Assembly: GCF_937123735.1 (NCBI RefSeq)
Contig: NZ_CAKZKL010000039.1
Span: 48,496-112,495 of the forward strand
DNA: 64,000 nt
DNA from: an uncultured Lentibacter sp.
GTDB taxonomy: Bacteria; Pseudomonadota; Alphaproteobacteria; Rhodobacterales; Rhodobacteraceae
Direction of reading: 5' to 3'
Within the stretch, counting starts at the first letter, position 1. Every line of letters starts with the position of its first letter. This document shows, one piece after another, positions 53,981-62,915 of the stretch. The notes beneath the pieces are model-generated. The model was given only the letters and a program-made list of their open reading frames with translations. It was not told where the DNA came from and searched no databases. The position numbers and the translations under genes are program-made.

Positions 53981-55197
53981 TGGCCAAGAAACTTACAATC
54001 CAATATTTGAATTCACGACTTGAAGCTGGACGGTATTACGACAGCTCAGGAACGGGTCTTCATATCCATGTGAGATCAAGTGGCTCGAAGAGCTGGTCTC
54101 AAAAGCTGCGCTTTCGAGGCAAGCAAATCGAGCTTGGACTTGGCAGCTACCCCAGCGTCTCTCTTGCAGAAGCCCGTGAGTTAGCCGCGAAAAACAAGAA
54201 GCTGGCAGCAAGCGGCGAAAACCCACGAGTTGCACGGCGCGTACCTACTACGATACCGACGTTTGCCGAGGTCGCAGAAATCGTAATACGCCTCAAGCAA
54301 TCGGAACTCTCAAACCCAAAACACAAAGCACAATGGCGCTCCACGCTAGAAACCTATGCATTTCCGTTACTCGGGCACATGGCTGTTGACGAAATAACTG
54401 TGAATGACGTTCATCTCGCCTTGGAGCCGATTTGGTCCAAAAAACCCGAAACTGCAGGAAGAGTTCGCGGCAGGATACAATCGGTCCTCGACTATGCCAC
54501 GGTTAAGGGACATCGCTCAGGGCCAAACCCTGCAATTTGGGGCGGCAACCTTTCCATACTTCTCCCCGCAAAACCCAAGAGCAACAATCATCACCCAGCA
54601 CTTCAACTTAAAGATGCACAGCGGTGGTGGCATGAACTGAAACGGAGAGATGGCATCGGCGCAAAAGCACTTATGCTTGTTACGCTGACAGGATCACGAT
54701 CCAACGAAGTACGGGGCACGGATTGGTCTGAGTTTGAGCTTTATTCAGAAGATAAGGCTGAGGGGTCTGGCTTCTACGGTGAGTGGACAAGGCCGTTTGA
54801 TCGCATGAAGGCCCGCGTCGAGCATCGCATCCCCATAACCGGCCCTATTCTTGAGGTGCTGCATGCAAGCAAAACAAGTAGTGGGCTTGTTTTTAGGTCG
54901 TGGTCGGGCAGTCCTATCTCCGACATGACAATGTCTGCCCTGATGAAGCGCATGCACGCTGCAGACGAAATTGGATTTGTTGACAAAGTCAGTAAACGCC
55001 CCGCGGTCCCCCACGGCTTACGTTCGACTTACAGAGACTGGGTAGCTGAACACGGTCACTCTCGCGAGGCAGCGGAGTTGCAACTTGCTCATAAATTTGG
55101 CGGGGCTACCGAACACGCATACTACCGAACAGATTTACTCGAACAACGTGCCGAGCTGATGAACAAATGGCATGCGTTTCTGGAGGGAACGGGATGA
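53980..55197 (+). CDS. int: Tyrosine-type site-specific integrase (P4 type)
   Basis: The 405-residue product has the N-terminal DUF4102-like arm-binding domain (LHIHVRSSGSKSWSQKLRFRGKQIELGLGSYPSVSLAEAR), a core-binding domain, and the catalytic domain with Arg in LTGSRSNEVRGTDWSE, HGLR in VPHGLRSTYRDWVAE, and the Tyr in TEHAYYRTDLLEQRAELM. All catalytic residues appear intact. I take ATG 53980; ATG 53968 is equally served by a GGGGG site. Its stop overlaps the next start (ATGA). Confidence 0.92.
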   Translation: MAKKLTIQYLNSRLEAGRYYDSSGTGLHIHVRSSGSKSWSQKLRFRGKQIELGLGSYPSVSLAEARELAAKNKKLAASGENPRVARRVPTTIPTFAEVAEIVIRLKQSELSNPKHKAQWRSTLETYAFPLLGHMAVDEITVNDVHLALEPIWSKKPETAGRVRGRIQSVLDYATVKGHRSGPNPAIWGGNLSILLPAKPKSNNHHPALQLKDAQRWWHELKRRDGIGAKALMLVTLTGSRSNEVRGTDWSEFELYSEDKAEGSGFYGEWTRPFDRMKARVEHRIPITGPILEVLHASKTSSGLVFRSWSGSPISDMTMSALMKRMHAADEIGFVDKVSKRPAVPHGLRSTYRDWVAEHGHSREAAELQLAHKFGGATEHAYYRTDLLEQRAELMNKWHAFLEGTG

Positions 55198-55706
55198 GTA
55201 AGAAACGTGTTCGTGGCATTCTTGACCTTGTCAGCTTGGCTGATGGCGAAGAGTGGGAGCTTGAGCCAATGAGCGAAGACTATGTGTATGGTATGGGGAT
55301 GGGTGCAACAAAGGACGCAACGCGCTGGGCATACAAAGGCTTTTGCTTGGAAGTAGGCCAGTCCATCAGAAAAATTGCGGCCAAGAATAACGGTCGACCG
55401 CGTAAAGAAGCATATCAAAGTTACGACTGTCTGAGAGCACTCGTTATTTGGGAGCATGTTCAAAAGTATATTCCACAAGAACTACGCTCAGGGATAACTA
55501 ATCGTGCGCTCATCGAAATCATGCAGGATGGCGAAGCAGCACTAACTCTAAGTGGTGCGCAGAATAGTTCGGAGCTGTTTCCAAAAACATCTGCCACCCT
55601 AGAGACGTCACTGTCCCGCGGCAGGAAAGAATTAAAGATTGATTGGAATTGGGAAAGTGAGGTTTGCGAAAAACTAATCAAAAGTTATCCGCAAACGACA
55701 GACTGA
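55194..55706 (+). CDS. Unrecognised element protein coupled to integrase
   Basis: The 170-residue product has no signal or membrane segment. A middle part (SIRKIAAKNNGRPRKEAYQSYDCLRALVIWEHVQKYIPQE) suggests a helical, basic, possibly nucleic-acid-binding protein. I do not recognise a family. The ATGA overlap with int suggests a function tied to recombination, for example a directionality or control factor; this is inference. Confidence 0.6.
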   Translation: MSKKRVRGILDLVSLADGEEWELEPMSEDYVYGMGMGATKDATRWAYKGFCLEVGQSIRKIAAKNNGRPRKEAYQSYDCLRALVIWEHVQKYIPQELRSGITNRALIEIMQDGEAALTLSGAQNSSELFPKTSATLETSLSRGRKELKIDWNWESEVCEKLIKSYPQTTD

Positions 55707-55758
55707 AAGTCAGCGAATACCCTTCCAGCAGTGACTAACTGCATCGAAGGAAAACCCA

Positions 55759-55950
55759 ATGGTTCCCACAATATTACGCCGAACTGATCTGGAAAAAAGG
55801 CTCGGTCTGTCTCGCAGCTCTATCTACAAAATGATGGATGAAGGCGAATTTCCTCGCCCAGTCAGAATAGGTCGACGCGCTGTCGGTTGGCTGGCCGAAG
55901 ACATCGAAAAATGGTTTGAGGCCATGCAGGGGGTGTCAGCAGATGACTAA
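55759..55950 (+). CDS. AlpA-family transcriptional regulator / excisionase-like
   Basis: The 63-residue product is a MerR-like small winged helix: ILRRTDLEKRLGLSRSSIYKMMDEGEFPRPVRIGRRAVGWLAEDIEKWFE. AlpA proteins activate integrase or excision in P4-like elements. It overlaps the following gene by 8 bases. Confidence 0.9.
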   Translation: MVPTILRRTDLEKRLGLSRSSIYKMMDEGEFPRPVRIGRRAVGWLAEDIEKWFEAMQGVSADD

Positions 55951-56281
55951 AACACCCCCAACCCCGCATCAAAACAACGGGGGTAGCTCACCACAGCCCT
56001 CCTCACGCATGGAGAGCGCGGACTACTACGATGATGTGATCCTTCACCTCACCGCCCGCTGGCGAATTATCTTTTGCAAGGATCGCATCCAGTCGATAAT
56101 CCAAAAGAAAGAGGCCTCCCATGAAGGTCCTTGGCGGGGCGTTAGCTATCACACATGCCGCGATAGCCTGCTGCGGACGTGTGGGAGCTTAAACTTGCTC
56201 TCAGTAGCATCAGAGGATCACCTCCTCCATGCCCTGCCCTCCTCTTTCCGCGAATACGAAAAACAGCGCTCCCGCTCATAG
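55943..56281 (+). CDS. Small element protein, unknown
   Basis: The 112-residue product has a Pro/Ser/Asn-rich start (to about residue 25) and then a more ordered part (YYDDVILHLTARWRIIFCKDRIQSIIQKKE, WRGVSYHTCRDSLLRTCGSLNLLS). No family recognised. Its start overlaps the alpA stop, which supports translation. Confidence 0.55.
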   Translation: MTKTPPTPHQNNGGSSPQPSSRMESADYYDDVILHLTARWRIIFCKDRIQSIIQKKEASHEGPWRGVSYHTCRDSLLRTCGSLNLLSVASEDHLLHALPSSFREYEKQRSRS

Positions 56282-56400
56282 AAAAACCGCGCACTCAGAA
56301 AGCACGCGGTTAGTTCGATATGACAAATTCGTTGGGGAGCGTTTGTCTGGTTGAACATTAGCATGTTTTTTGGTTCGCCTCAAATAAATGAGGTCTTAAA

Positions 56401-57000
56401 ATGATACTCGAATACAACCGTAGCGCCATCGAGCGCCACATTGACCTGCTGACAAAGCCATGGATTGAGGATGGGCTGTCCGCCCTGCTCGAAATCAGGT
56501 GTCTACAAGATAGAGGCCACTCCAAAAGCCTTTATATCGATCCAGCCGACGCAGACTTTCTCGATGATGCGATCACTAAAGTCTGTGATCTAAATCAGGC
56601 TGGGTGGAACGCCTACATCTGTGTAAACCCAATGGATAACACCAACGTTGGCCCGGCGAACGACGGAGCCATTGTAGGGGCATACTTCGTATTTGCTGAT
56701 GCAGATGATGGAGAAGCATCAAAGCAGCTTCTAGCTTCAAATGTAAAACCAGACTTTTACGTTCAAACTGGTAGTACGCCAACCCAGAGGCTTCATGCCT
56801 ATTGGCGTGTCGACTGCATCCTCAACCTTAATAACTGGAAAGTGATGCAAAAACGCCTCGTCGCAAATTTTGGCAGCGACCCAGCGATTTGTAACCCATC
56901 ACGCATCATGAGGCTGGCCGGCACTGTTGCTTACCCTTCAAAAGCCAAACACACGCGTGGCTACATACCCGAATTAACTCTGCTCAAGGAGGACTTTTAA
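56401..57000 (+). CDS. RepB/AEP-type DNA primase-like protein
   Basis: The 199-residue product resembles archaeo-eukaryotic primase domains of plasmid and satellite replication proteins. The acidic motif is GAYFVFADADDGEAS (about 98-112), followed by TPTQRLHAYWRV with the motif II-like His, then NPSRIMRLAGTVAYPSKAK. It would prime replication of the excised element. Its TAA shares one base with the helicase ATG (TAATG), so the two are cotranslated, like a split primase-helicase. Confidence 0.78.
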   Translation: MILEYNRSAIERHIDLLTKPWIEDGLSALLEIRCLQDRGHSKSLYIDPADADFLDDAITKVCDLNQAGWNAYICVNPMDNTNVGPANDGAIVGAYFVFADADDGEASKQLLASNVKPDFYVQTGSTPTQRLHAYWRVDCILNLNNWKVMQKRLVANFGSDPAICNPSRIMRLAGTVAYPSKAKHTRGYIPELTLLKEDF

Positions 57001-58250
57001 TGCCGATGTCATTTGAAGATTTTATGGCTGCGTTTCCGATACAGAAAGATCAGACCGCAAGCACCGTCGCGTCCCACGACACATCGTTCTTCATCGATAC
57101 CGGAGACAAAAACGCAAACCGCTTAAGAGCTGCACTCAACGGGGAGAGTTGGCACAGCAATGTGCGAGACCTCGTCGCTTCACTCGTCACTGCTGGCCTC
57201 TCTGATGAGTTCATTGCTGCTCTTGCGCCTGCTGTGACCCTTGATGGCTATACAGTTGCCCAAACCACAGCAGAACTGCGGCCTATGATTAGAGGCGCAA
57301 GGCAAAAGGGCTATGGGGAGGTTCACATAGACGAAGATGATCCTCTAGCCGGATACACGATCATGTCTGCTCAGGAGTTATCAGCGAAAGTCTTTCCTCC
57401 AATCGACTGGCTGATACCGAAGCTATTGCCTAAGCCCGCTCTAACTATGCTGGCCGGCCCCCCAAAAGTTGGTAAATCTTGGCTTTGTTTTTTCTTTGCA
57501 CTGCAAGTCGCCGAGGCTGGACATGAGGTCGTCTACCTCGCGAGTGAAGACAATGACAGCAGATTGCAAAGTCGTTTGTCGGCTCTCTGCCCCTTTCCGC
57601 CCCCCGACATTCACTTCATTGCGGGCTTGTCGTGCGAACGGCCGTTACCAAAAGGACAAGCCGCGCATGCGTTCATACGAGGATTGAAAGCCAAGTATCC
57701 AGCAATGAAGTGCCTAGTAGTTGATACGCTCGCTTCTATCCGCGCGGCGCCATCATCCAAAACGAAGAAAGATGAATATACACTCTCAGAAGAAGAGTTC
57801 TCTGGTTTGCGGAAGCTGGCCCATGACTTGGACCTTTCCATTATTCTTGTGCATCATACAAGAAAAGCCAAAGAAGGCGACGCTTCTCCTGTCGAAACCA
57901 TTCTCGGCTCACAAGGTATCGCGGCGACAGTAGAAACGATAATGGTGATGAAGCCCGAAATCGGTAGCCAAGATGTTGGCCTCTACATCACCGGCAAAGA
58001 CGTCGAGCAGCAGGAGCTTGTACTTCCATGGCAGTCGCCAGGCTTTGGCTGGCCACAGGACATGGTTGAGGGTCGTCTCGGCACGTTTCAACAAAAATGC
58101 CTTGAGTACATCCGTGCCCATCCTCGCTGCACTCAAGCCGCCATTGTCGAGCATCTAAGCTGCGACAAGGGTCAACTCAGCGCAGCAGTTAACAAAATGA
58201 TTACGAGTGGGTTAATCAGCCGCCGAGAGGGACTTCTGATTGCCAACTAA
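57000..58250 (+). CDS. RepA-like RecA-fold replicative helicase/ATPase
   Basis: The 416-residue product has an N-terminal primase-C-like helical domain (about 30-105), then a RecA-fold ATPase: Walker A MLAGPPKVGKSW (about 147-158), VVYLASEDNDSRLQSRL, Walker B KCLVVDTLASIRA and the sensor-type IILVHHTRKA. A C-terminal winged helix follows (CTQAAIVEHLSCDKGQLSAAVNKMITSGLISRREG). This matches hexameric RepA/AAA_25 helicases of plasmids and satellites. The last gene of the element; an iteron array starts 7 bases after its stop. Confidence 0.85.
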   Translation: MPMSFEDFMAAFPIQKDQTASTVASHDTSFFIDTGDKNANRLRAALNGESWHSNVRDLVASLVTAGLSDEFIAALAPAVTLDGYTVAQTTAELRPMIRGARQKGYGEVHIDEDDPLAGYTIMSAQELSAKVFPPIDWLIPKLLPKPALTMLAGPPKVGKSWLCFFFALQVAEAGHEVVYLASEDNDSRLQSRLSALCPFPPPDIHFIAGLSCERPLPKGQAAHAFIRGLKAKYPAMKCLVVDTLASIRAAPSSKTKKDEYTLSEEEFSGLRKLAHDLDLSIILVHHTRKAKEGDASPVETILGSQGIAATVETIMVMKPEIGSQDVGLYITGKDVEQQELVLPWQSPGFGWPQDMVEGRLGTFQQKCLEYIRAHPRCTQAAIVEHLSCDKGQLSAAVNKMITSGLISRREGLLIAN

Positions 58251-58256
58251 TGGGTA

Positions 58257-58326
58257 TCAACCTTGTCAACTCTATCAACTATGACCCGCGCAAAGCTCGC
58301 GTAGTTGACACAGTTGATAGGGTTGA
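58257..58326. repeat. Inverted array of six 9-base-spaced TCAAC/GTTGA iterons (origin-like)
   Basis: The left arm (58257-58281) has TCAAC at 58257, 58266 and 58275; the right arm (58302-58326) has GTTGA at 58304, 58313 and 58322. Spacing is exactly 9 bases in both. The arms pair at 21 of 25 positions around a 20-base centre that contains CGCGC-AAAGCT-CGCG. Placed just after a primase-helicase pair, this is a strong candidate replication origin or initiator-binding site. Confidence 0.75.
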
Positions 58327-58354
58327 GAGCCATTGGATTTGTGAGGTTTACGCC

Positions 58355-58418
58355 CCCCCACCTAGACGGACAAACGCGGACATCCCCTCTAAAGGGGCGC
58401 TCAGTTGTCCGGTGGGGG
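58355..58418. other. Nested GC-rich stem-loop after the iteron array
   Basis: CCCCCACC (58355-58362) pairs with GGTGGGGG (58411-58418), CGGACAA (58367-58373) with TTGTCCG (58405-58411), and inside these CCCC-TCTAAA-GGGG (58384-58397) forms a small hairpin. It may be part of the origin or a terminator for the replication genes. Confidence 0.65.
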
Positions 58419-58769
58419 TAGGAAGCCCAAACTAACGAAGCTCTAAGTTTATCAAGAGATAGAATTCATAAACACACTTTTTGCTGTGTTGCTGGCTATT
58501 TTGACAGCTGAATCAGAGTGTTGGCATATTTTTTGTGCAAACACGGTTTGAGAACACAGATGATGTGTGGGCTTGCTTTCCACCCAGAGCGGACATTTAC
58601 GTTAGGCGCGGCGAATGGCAGCTGTGAGCCCACTTTACCCAATGCTGCAAAGTGCGAGAATGGCTGCTATGTGACCCAACGGATCAAAAATTCAGAGATG
58701 ATACGGCCATCGCCTAGGGAGCTGTCACAGCAATCAATGACTATCTGTCGAAAACTCACGGGCGTTGGC
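58419..58769. other. Right flank of the element, no gene
   Basis: No coding sequence is supported. It contains an internal imperfect duplication, GAATGGCAGCTGTGAGCCC (58613) and GAATGGCTGCTATGTGACCC (58658). This looks like a decayed non-coding remnant of a kind common between Rhodobacterales genes and insertions; that identification is from memory and uncertain. Confidence 0.45.
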
Positions 58770-60410
58770 TCATGATTGTGCTGCGAGCTCCTTTGCGTGC
58801 TCACGCAGCGCAAACTTTTGAATCTTGCCGGTCGACGTTCTGGGAATGGTTGTCACGACAAACCGACCGGGAACCTTGTAGGCTGCCAGCCTGCCACGGC
58901 ACCATGTCCGCAGCGTCTCGGCGTCAATCTCCTGGCCCGGCGTCAGTTCGATGAACGCGCAGGGGGTTTCGCCCCATTTATCATGCGGCATGGCGACAAC
59001 AGCGGCAATCTCGATGGCGGGGTAGCTGTAAAGCACTTCTTCGATCTCGATCGAAGAAATGTTCTCGCCGCCCGAAATGATAATGTCCTTTGAGCGGTCC
59101 TTGAGCTGGATATAACCATCGGGATGGATCACGCCCAGATCGCCGGAATGGAACCAGCCGCCCTCAAAGGCCTGCCGCGTGGCAGAGGGGTTACGGAAAT
59201 AGCCCTTCATCACGACGTTGCCGCGGAACATGACCTCGCCCATCGTCTCGCCGTCGCGTGGGACGGGCTCCATGGTTTCAGGAACAAGCACATCGAGCCC
59301 CTCAAGAGGCAGATAGCGCACGCCCTGGCGTGATTTCAGCCGCGCTTGTTCTTCGCCGGGTAGGGATGACCAGCTTTCATGCCAATCGTTCACCACGGCA
59401 GGGCCGTAGGTTTCGGTGAGCCCGTACAGGTGGGTTACGTCAAAGCCTGCGGTTTTCATATCGGCCAGCAGCTTTTCGGGGGGCGGTGCGGCGGCGGTGA
59501 AGAATTGCACAGTGTGATCGAGCGCACTCTGGACGTCCGAAGGTGCCGAGATCAGCCGCGACATGATGATCGGTGCGCCGCAGAGGTGGGTGACTTTTTC
59601 ATCAGCGAGCGCGTTCCAGATCGGCTCGGCCCGGACTTCGCGCAGGCAGACATGTGTGCCGATGATCGCCGAGAGCGTCCATGGAAAGCACCAGCCGTTG
59701 CAGTGGAACATTGGCAAGGTCCAAAGGTAGACGGCATGCTTTTGCATCGACGTGGTCAACGCATTGCCTTGGGCCAGCAGATAGGCACCGCGGTGGTGCG
59801 AGACGACACCCTTGGGATCGCCTGTCGTCCCAGAGGTGTAGTTGATCGAGATCGCGTCCCATTCATCTTCGGGCATGAGCCAGTCAAACGAGGGATCGCC
59901 GCCTGCGACGATGTCTTCATAGTCTGGCCCGTCAAACGCCATGCGCGCGCCGTCATATTCAGGGTCATCCACCAAGATCACTAAAGGGTCGACCTCGGCC
60001 AGCACCAGCGCCTCTTGCATCAGCGGCAGGAACTCGGCATCAACGATGACGAGCTTCGACATCGCATGATCGAGCTGAAAGGCGATGATCGCCGCGTCCA
60101 GCCGCGTGTTGATCGAATGCAACACACCGCCGCACATGGGCACGCCATAGTGGCATTCGAGCATGGCTGGTGTGTTGGGCAGCATGGCCGAGACGGTATC
60201 GCCCCGCCCGATGCCTTTGTCCGCGAGGGCCGAGGCAAGCTGTCGCGCGCGGGCATAGAAGCTGGCATAGCTGCGCCGCAGGGGGCCATGGATGATGGCA
60301 GTATGTACGGGGAACACCGTGGCGGCGCGTTCAAGGAAGGTGAGCGGCGTCAGCGGCTGGTGGTTGGCCGGGGTGCGGTCCAGGTCGGTGTTGTAGGGGT
60401 TTGCACTCAT
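58770..60410 (-). CDS. Acyl-CoA ligase, DmdB-like
   Basis: The 546-residue adenylate-forming enzyme has INYTSGTTGDPKGVVSHHRG (P-loop-like A3), TAAAPPPEKLL, YGLTETYGPAV (A5), WFHSGDLGVIHPDGYIQLKDRSKDIIISGGENISS (A7-A8) and the catalytic Lys in PRTSTGKIQKF. Such ligases activate 3-methylmercaptopropionate or medium-chain acids; the adjacent DmdA-like and hydratase genes favour a DmdB-like role. It lies 3 bases after the hydratase gene, last in the operon, with its 3' end at the integrated element. Confidence 0.82.
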   Translation of the reverse strand: MSANPYNTDLDRTPANHQPLTPLTFLERAATVFPVHTAIIHGPLRRSYASFYARARQLASALADKGIGRGDTVSAMLPNTPAMLECHYGVPMCGGVLHSINTRLDAAIIAFQLDHAMSKLVIVDAEFLPLMQEALVLAEVDPLVILVDDPEYDGARMAFDGPDYEDIVAGGDPSFDWLMPEDEWDAISINYTSGTTGDPKGVVSHHRGAYLLAQGNALTTSMQKHAVYLWTLPMFHCNGWCFPWTLSAIIGTHVCLREVRAEPIWNALADEKVTHLCGAPIIMSRLISAPSDVQSALDHTVQFFTAAAPPPEKLLADMKTAGFDVTHLYGLTETYGPAVVNDWHESWSSLPGEEQARLKSRQGVRYLPLEGLDVLVPETMEPVPRDGETMGEVMFRGNVVMKGYFRNPSATRQAFEGGWFHSGDLGVIHPDGYIQLKDRSKDIIISGGENISSIEIEEVLYSYPAIEIAAVVAMPHDKWGETPCAFIELTPGQEIDAETLRTWCRGRLAAYKVPGRFVVTTIPRTSTGKIQKFALREHAKELAAQS

Positions 60411-60413
60411 TTT

Positions 60414-61214
60414 TTAAGCGTCCTGCCACTGGGGCGCGCGCTTTTCGATGAAGGCGCCGATGCCTTCCTCGGCGTCGCGCGCAAGCATGTTATCGACCAT
60501 CACTTGGGACGCATAGTCATAGGCCTCCGCCAGCGGCATTTCGCTTTGTGCATAGAAGGCGCGCTTTCCGGTGGCCAGCGTCATCGACGACTTAGAGGCA
60601 ATCTTGCGGGCCATTTCCAACGTCGCCTCTTGCAGCATGTCTTCGGGCACGGCGCGATTGACGAGACCCATCTTGGCGGCGCGGGCGGCAGGCGTCATGT
60701 CGCCTGTCAGAAGCATTTCCATCGCGTGTTTGGCCGAGACATTGCGCGACAGGGCGACCATGGGTGTCGAGCAGAAGAGGCCGATGTGAACGCCCGGCGT
60801 GCTGAACTGGGCCGTGTCCGCCGCAACCGCCAGATCACAGCTGGCCACGAGTTGACAGCCCGCCGCGGTGGCGACGCCTGTCACTTCGGCGATCACCGGC
60901 TTGGGGCAGTTGACGATGCCCTGCATCACGCCCGAGCACATGGACATGACTTTGGCGAAGTACGCTTTGCCGCCATCCGCGTCTGCGCGGCATGCTGTCA
61001 TTTCCTTGAGGTCGTGACCTGCACAAAAGGCCGGGCCATTGGCGGCAAGGATGATGACGCGCACCGCCGGGTTTTGCCCGGAATCGGCAATAGCTGTGCC
61101 CAAAGCGCCCAGCATCGCTTCGGAAAGCGCATTGCGGCGGGCCACATCATTAAACGTAAGACGCAGGACGCCATCATCACCCAGTTCAGAGAGGAGAATG
61201 TCTGTCGTAGTCAT
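60414..61214 (-). CDS. Enoyl-CoA hydratase family protein
   Basis: The 266-residue crotonase-fold protein has the oxyanion-hole segment GPAFCAGHDLKEM and CDLAVAADTAQFSTPGVHIGLFCSTPMVALSR, with MEMLLTGDMTPAARAAKMGLVNRAVPE. It resembles ECHDC3-like hydratases. A DmdD (methylthioacryloyl-CoA hydratase) role is suggested by the neighbours but not shown by sequence. It lies 11 bases after the OsmC gene. Confidence 0.8.
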   Translation of the reverse strand: MTTTDILLSELGDDGVLRLTFNDVARRNALSEAMLGALGTAIADSGQNPAVRVIILAANGPAFCAGHDLKEMTACRADADGGKAYFAKVMSMCSGVMQGIVNCPKPVIAEVTGVATAAGCQLVASCDLAVAADTAQFSTPGVHIGLFCSTPMVALSRNVSAKHAMEMLLTGDMTPAARAAKMGLVNRAVPEDMLQEATLEMARKIASKSSMTLATGKRAFYAQSEMPLAEAYDYASQVMVDNMLARDAEEGIGAFIEKRAPQWQDA

Positions 61215-61225
61215 GGGGCGCTCCT

Positions 61226-61675
61226 TTAGCGGATGTTGATCTCGACGCTGTCAGCCAGCGTGTTGGCGATAAAACAATAGCGGTGTGCGCGGTCCTGCAT
61301 CTGGGCCAATTGCGCATCATCCACGGCAAAGCCGGTGTCAAAGCGCACCACCGGGTGCAAGTCGATTCGCGTGACCGACATCTGGCCCTTGGGGTTCTTG
61401 CCCAGATGCGCTTCGGCATAATCGTGATAGCTCGCCACGGGCCAGCCCGCCTTTGCCGCCAGAGCCAGGAAGGTCATCATATGACAGCTGGAGAGCGCGG
61501 AGGCCAGCGCTTGCTCAGGGTTGGTGTTGGCAGGATCGCCGCCCCAGTCGGGCGCGGAATCGACCTGAACATCATAGACACTGTTGTATTGGACGGTGTG
61601 CTCGTTGGAGTATTTACCGGTTTGCAAAGCGGGCTCGGAGCGCTGCCAATGCAGCTCGATGGCAAGATCGGACAT
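61226..61675 (-). CDS. OsmC-family protein
   Basis: The 149-residue product has the two redox Cys of the OsmC/Ohr fold, in ALSSCHMMTFLALAAKAG and RAHRYCFIANTLADSVEINI. Members reduce organic hydroperoxides with a thiol; it may also shelter the cell from reactive sulfur products of DMSP demethylation. It sits in the operon between the DmdA-like and hydratase genes. Confidence 0.88.
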   Translation of the reverse strand: MSDLAIELHWQRSEPALQTGKYSNEHTVQYNSVYDVQVDSAPDWGGDPANTNPEQALASALSSCHMMTFLALAAKAGWPVASYHDYAEAHLGKNPKGQMSVTRIDLHPVVRFDTGFAVDDAQLAQMQDRAHRYCFIANTLADSVEINIR

Positions 61676-61751
61676 ATCTTAGGTCTCTTGTTGGGCGAGA
61701 AGAAGTTGGGCGCGCGCATCAAGACGCGCGCGCCGGGAAAGACGAGCAGCC

Positions 61752-62894
61752 TTAGGCCGCGGCGATCTTTTTCTTCGGGTCGTAGAAGGGGCGCTCCACG
61801 ATCGTTGCGGGTGCCGGACCCGACTTGGTGACAACCTCGACCTCTGCGCCGATGTTGGCGCACTCGGCGTCGACCATCGCCAGCGCGATGTTCTTCTTAA
61901 GACGCGGCGAGTAGACCGCCGATGTCACCTTGCCGATCGCGTCGCGGCCGAAGTTGATCTGCCAGAAAGTCGTGTTCGGGCCGGTAAGCGGGTCGCAGTC
62001 GATCACGAGCCCGATCTGCCGGCGCTTGGGGCCTTCTTCCTTGATGCGGCGCAGTGCGGCCTTGCCGATGAAATCAGCTTCCATGCCGAGGTTCACAAGA
62101 CGGTCAAAGCCGAGCTCGTAGGGGTTGGTGTGGATGTCGGCATCGGCATGGTAGGATAGCATGCCGCCCTCGATCCGGCGGATCGACGAGGTGTGCCCCG
62201 GCTTGAGGCCATGCTGCATGCCTGCGGCCATGATCCGTTCCCAAAGCTGATCGCCTTGTGACCCATCACGCAAGTAAAGCTCGTAGCCCAACTCACTTGA
62301 CCAGCCTGTGCGCGAGACGATCAGCGGGATGCCATCCAGATCCACCTCACGCAGCCAGTAGTATTTCAGGTCCATGATGTCTTCACCGAAGAGCTCTTGC
62401 ATGATGAGACCCGAGTTCGGCCCCTGAAGCTGAAGCGGAGAGACATCAGGCTCGCAGATCGACACGTCCATGCCCGAATGCACGGCCACGCCCTGCGCCC
62501 AAAGCAGGATGTCGCTGTCAGCCAGCGAAATCCAGAAGTGGTTTTCCGCAAGGCGCAGGAGGATCGGATCGTTCAGGATGCCGCCCTCTGCGTTGGTGAT
62601 AAGGATATACTTGCACTGGCCCACAGCCATCTTCGACAGATCACGCGGGGTCAGCAACTGGACGAATTTCGCAGCGTCCGGCCCGGTGATCTCGACCTGG
62701 CGCTCGACGGCCACATCACACAGGATCGCCTCGTTTACGAGGTTCCAGAAGTTCTGCTCCGGATCGCCGAAATCACGGGGAATATACATATGGTTGTAAA
62801 CAGAAAACCCCTTGGCGCCCCAGCGAACTGTCGCGTCAAAATACGGAGATTTGCGAATTTGTGTGCCGAAGCCAAAGCCGTCTGATTGTGTCAT
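61752..62894 (-). CDS. DmdA/GcvT-family THF-dependent demethylase
   Basis: The 380-residue product is an aminomethyltransferase-fold protein: GFSVYNHMYIPRDFGDPEQNFWNLVNEAILCDVAVERQVEITGPDAAKFVQLLTPRDLSKM, EGGILNDPILLRLAENHFWISLADSDILLWAQG, and a C-terminal barrel. This fits the DmdA superfamily, which moves a methyl from DMSP to tetrahydrofolate. Neighbouring ligase and hydratase support that, but divergent DmdA-like clades exist with unknown substrates. No DmdC acyl-CoA dehydrogenase is in the window. Confidence 0.78.
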   Translation of the reverse strand: MTQSDGFGFGTQIRKSPYFDATVRWGAKGFSVYNHMYIPRDFGDPEQNFWNLVNEAILCDVAVERQVEITGPDAAKFVQLLTPRDLSKMAVGQCKYILITNAEGGILNDPILLRLAENHFWISLADSDILLWAQGVAVHSGMDVSICEPDVSPLQLQGPNSGLIMQELFGEDIMDLKYYWLREVDLDGIPLIVSRTGWSSELGYELYLRDGSQGDQLWERIMAAGMQHGLKPGHTSSIRRIEGGMLSYHADADIHTNPYELGFDRLVNLGMEADFIGKAALRRIKEEGPKRRQIGLVIDCDPLTGPNTTFWQINFGRDAIGKVTSAVYSPRLKKNIALAMVDAECANIGAEVEVVTKSGPAPATIVERPFYDPKKKIAAA

Positions 62895-62915
62895 GTTTTC
62901 GCCCTCGTAGCAGGT

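Larger units (their letters stand above)
53566..58740. mobile_element. Small integrated satellite-like element (int, alpA, primase, helicase)
   Basis: Between preT and the acyl-CoA ligase gene lies about 5 kb of visibly lower GC. It holds a tyrosine integrase at the left end reading inwards, an AlpA regulator, an AEP-like primase, a RecA-fold helicase and an origin-like iteron array. No capsid, terminase, conjugation or cargo gene is seen. Content resembles P4/PICI-type phage satellites or integrative replicons. Exact ends are not resolved; no tRNA is at either edge. Boundaries given are approximate. Confidence 0.75.

Noticed and set aside
58250..58435. 61-codon open frame after the helicase
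   Set aside because: It coincides with the iteron array and the nested stem-loop; its repeat-like peptide is explained by the DNA repeats, and it has no family resemblance.
53883..58532. GGCATATTTT at 53883 and 58523 as attachment-site repeat of the element
   Set aside because: Only 10 bases, AT-rich, and expected by chance with fair probability in two regions of this size; the left copy lies inside the span already assigned to the element.
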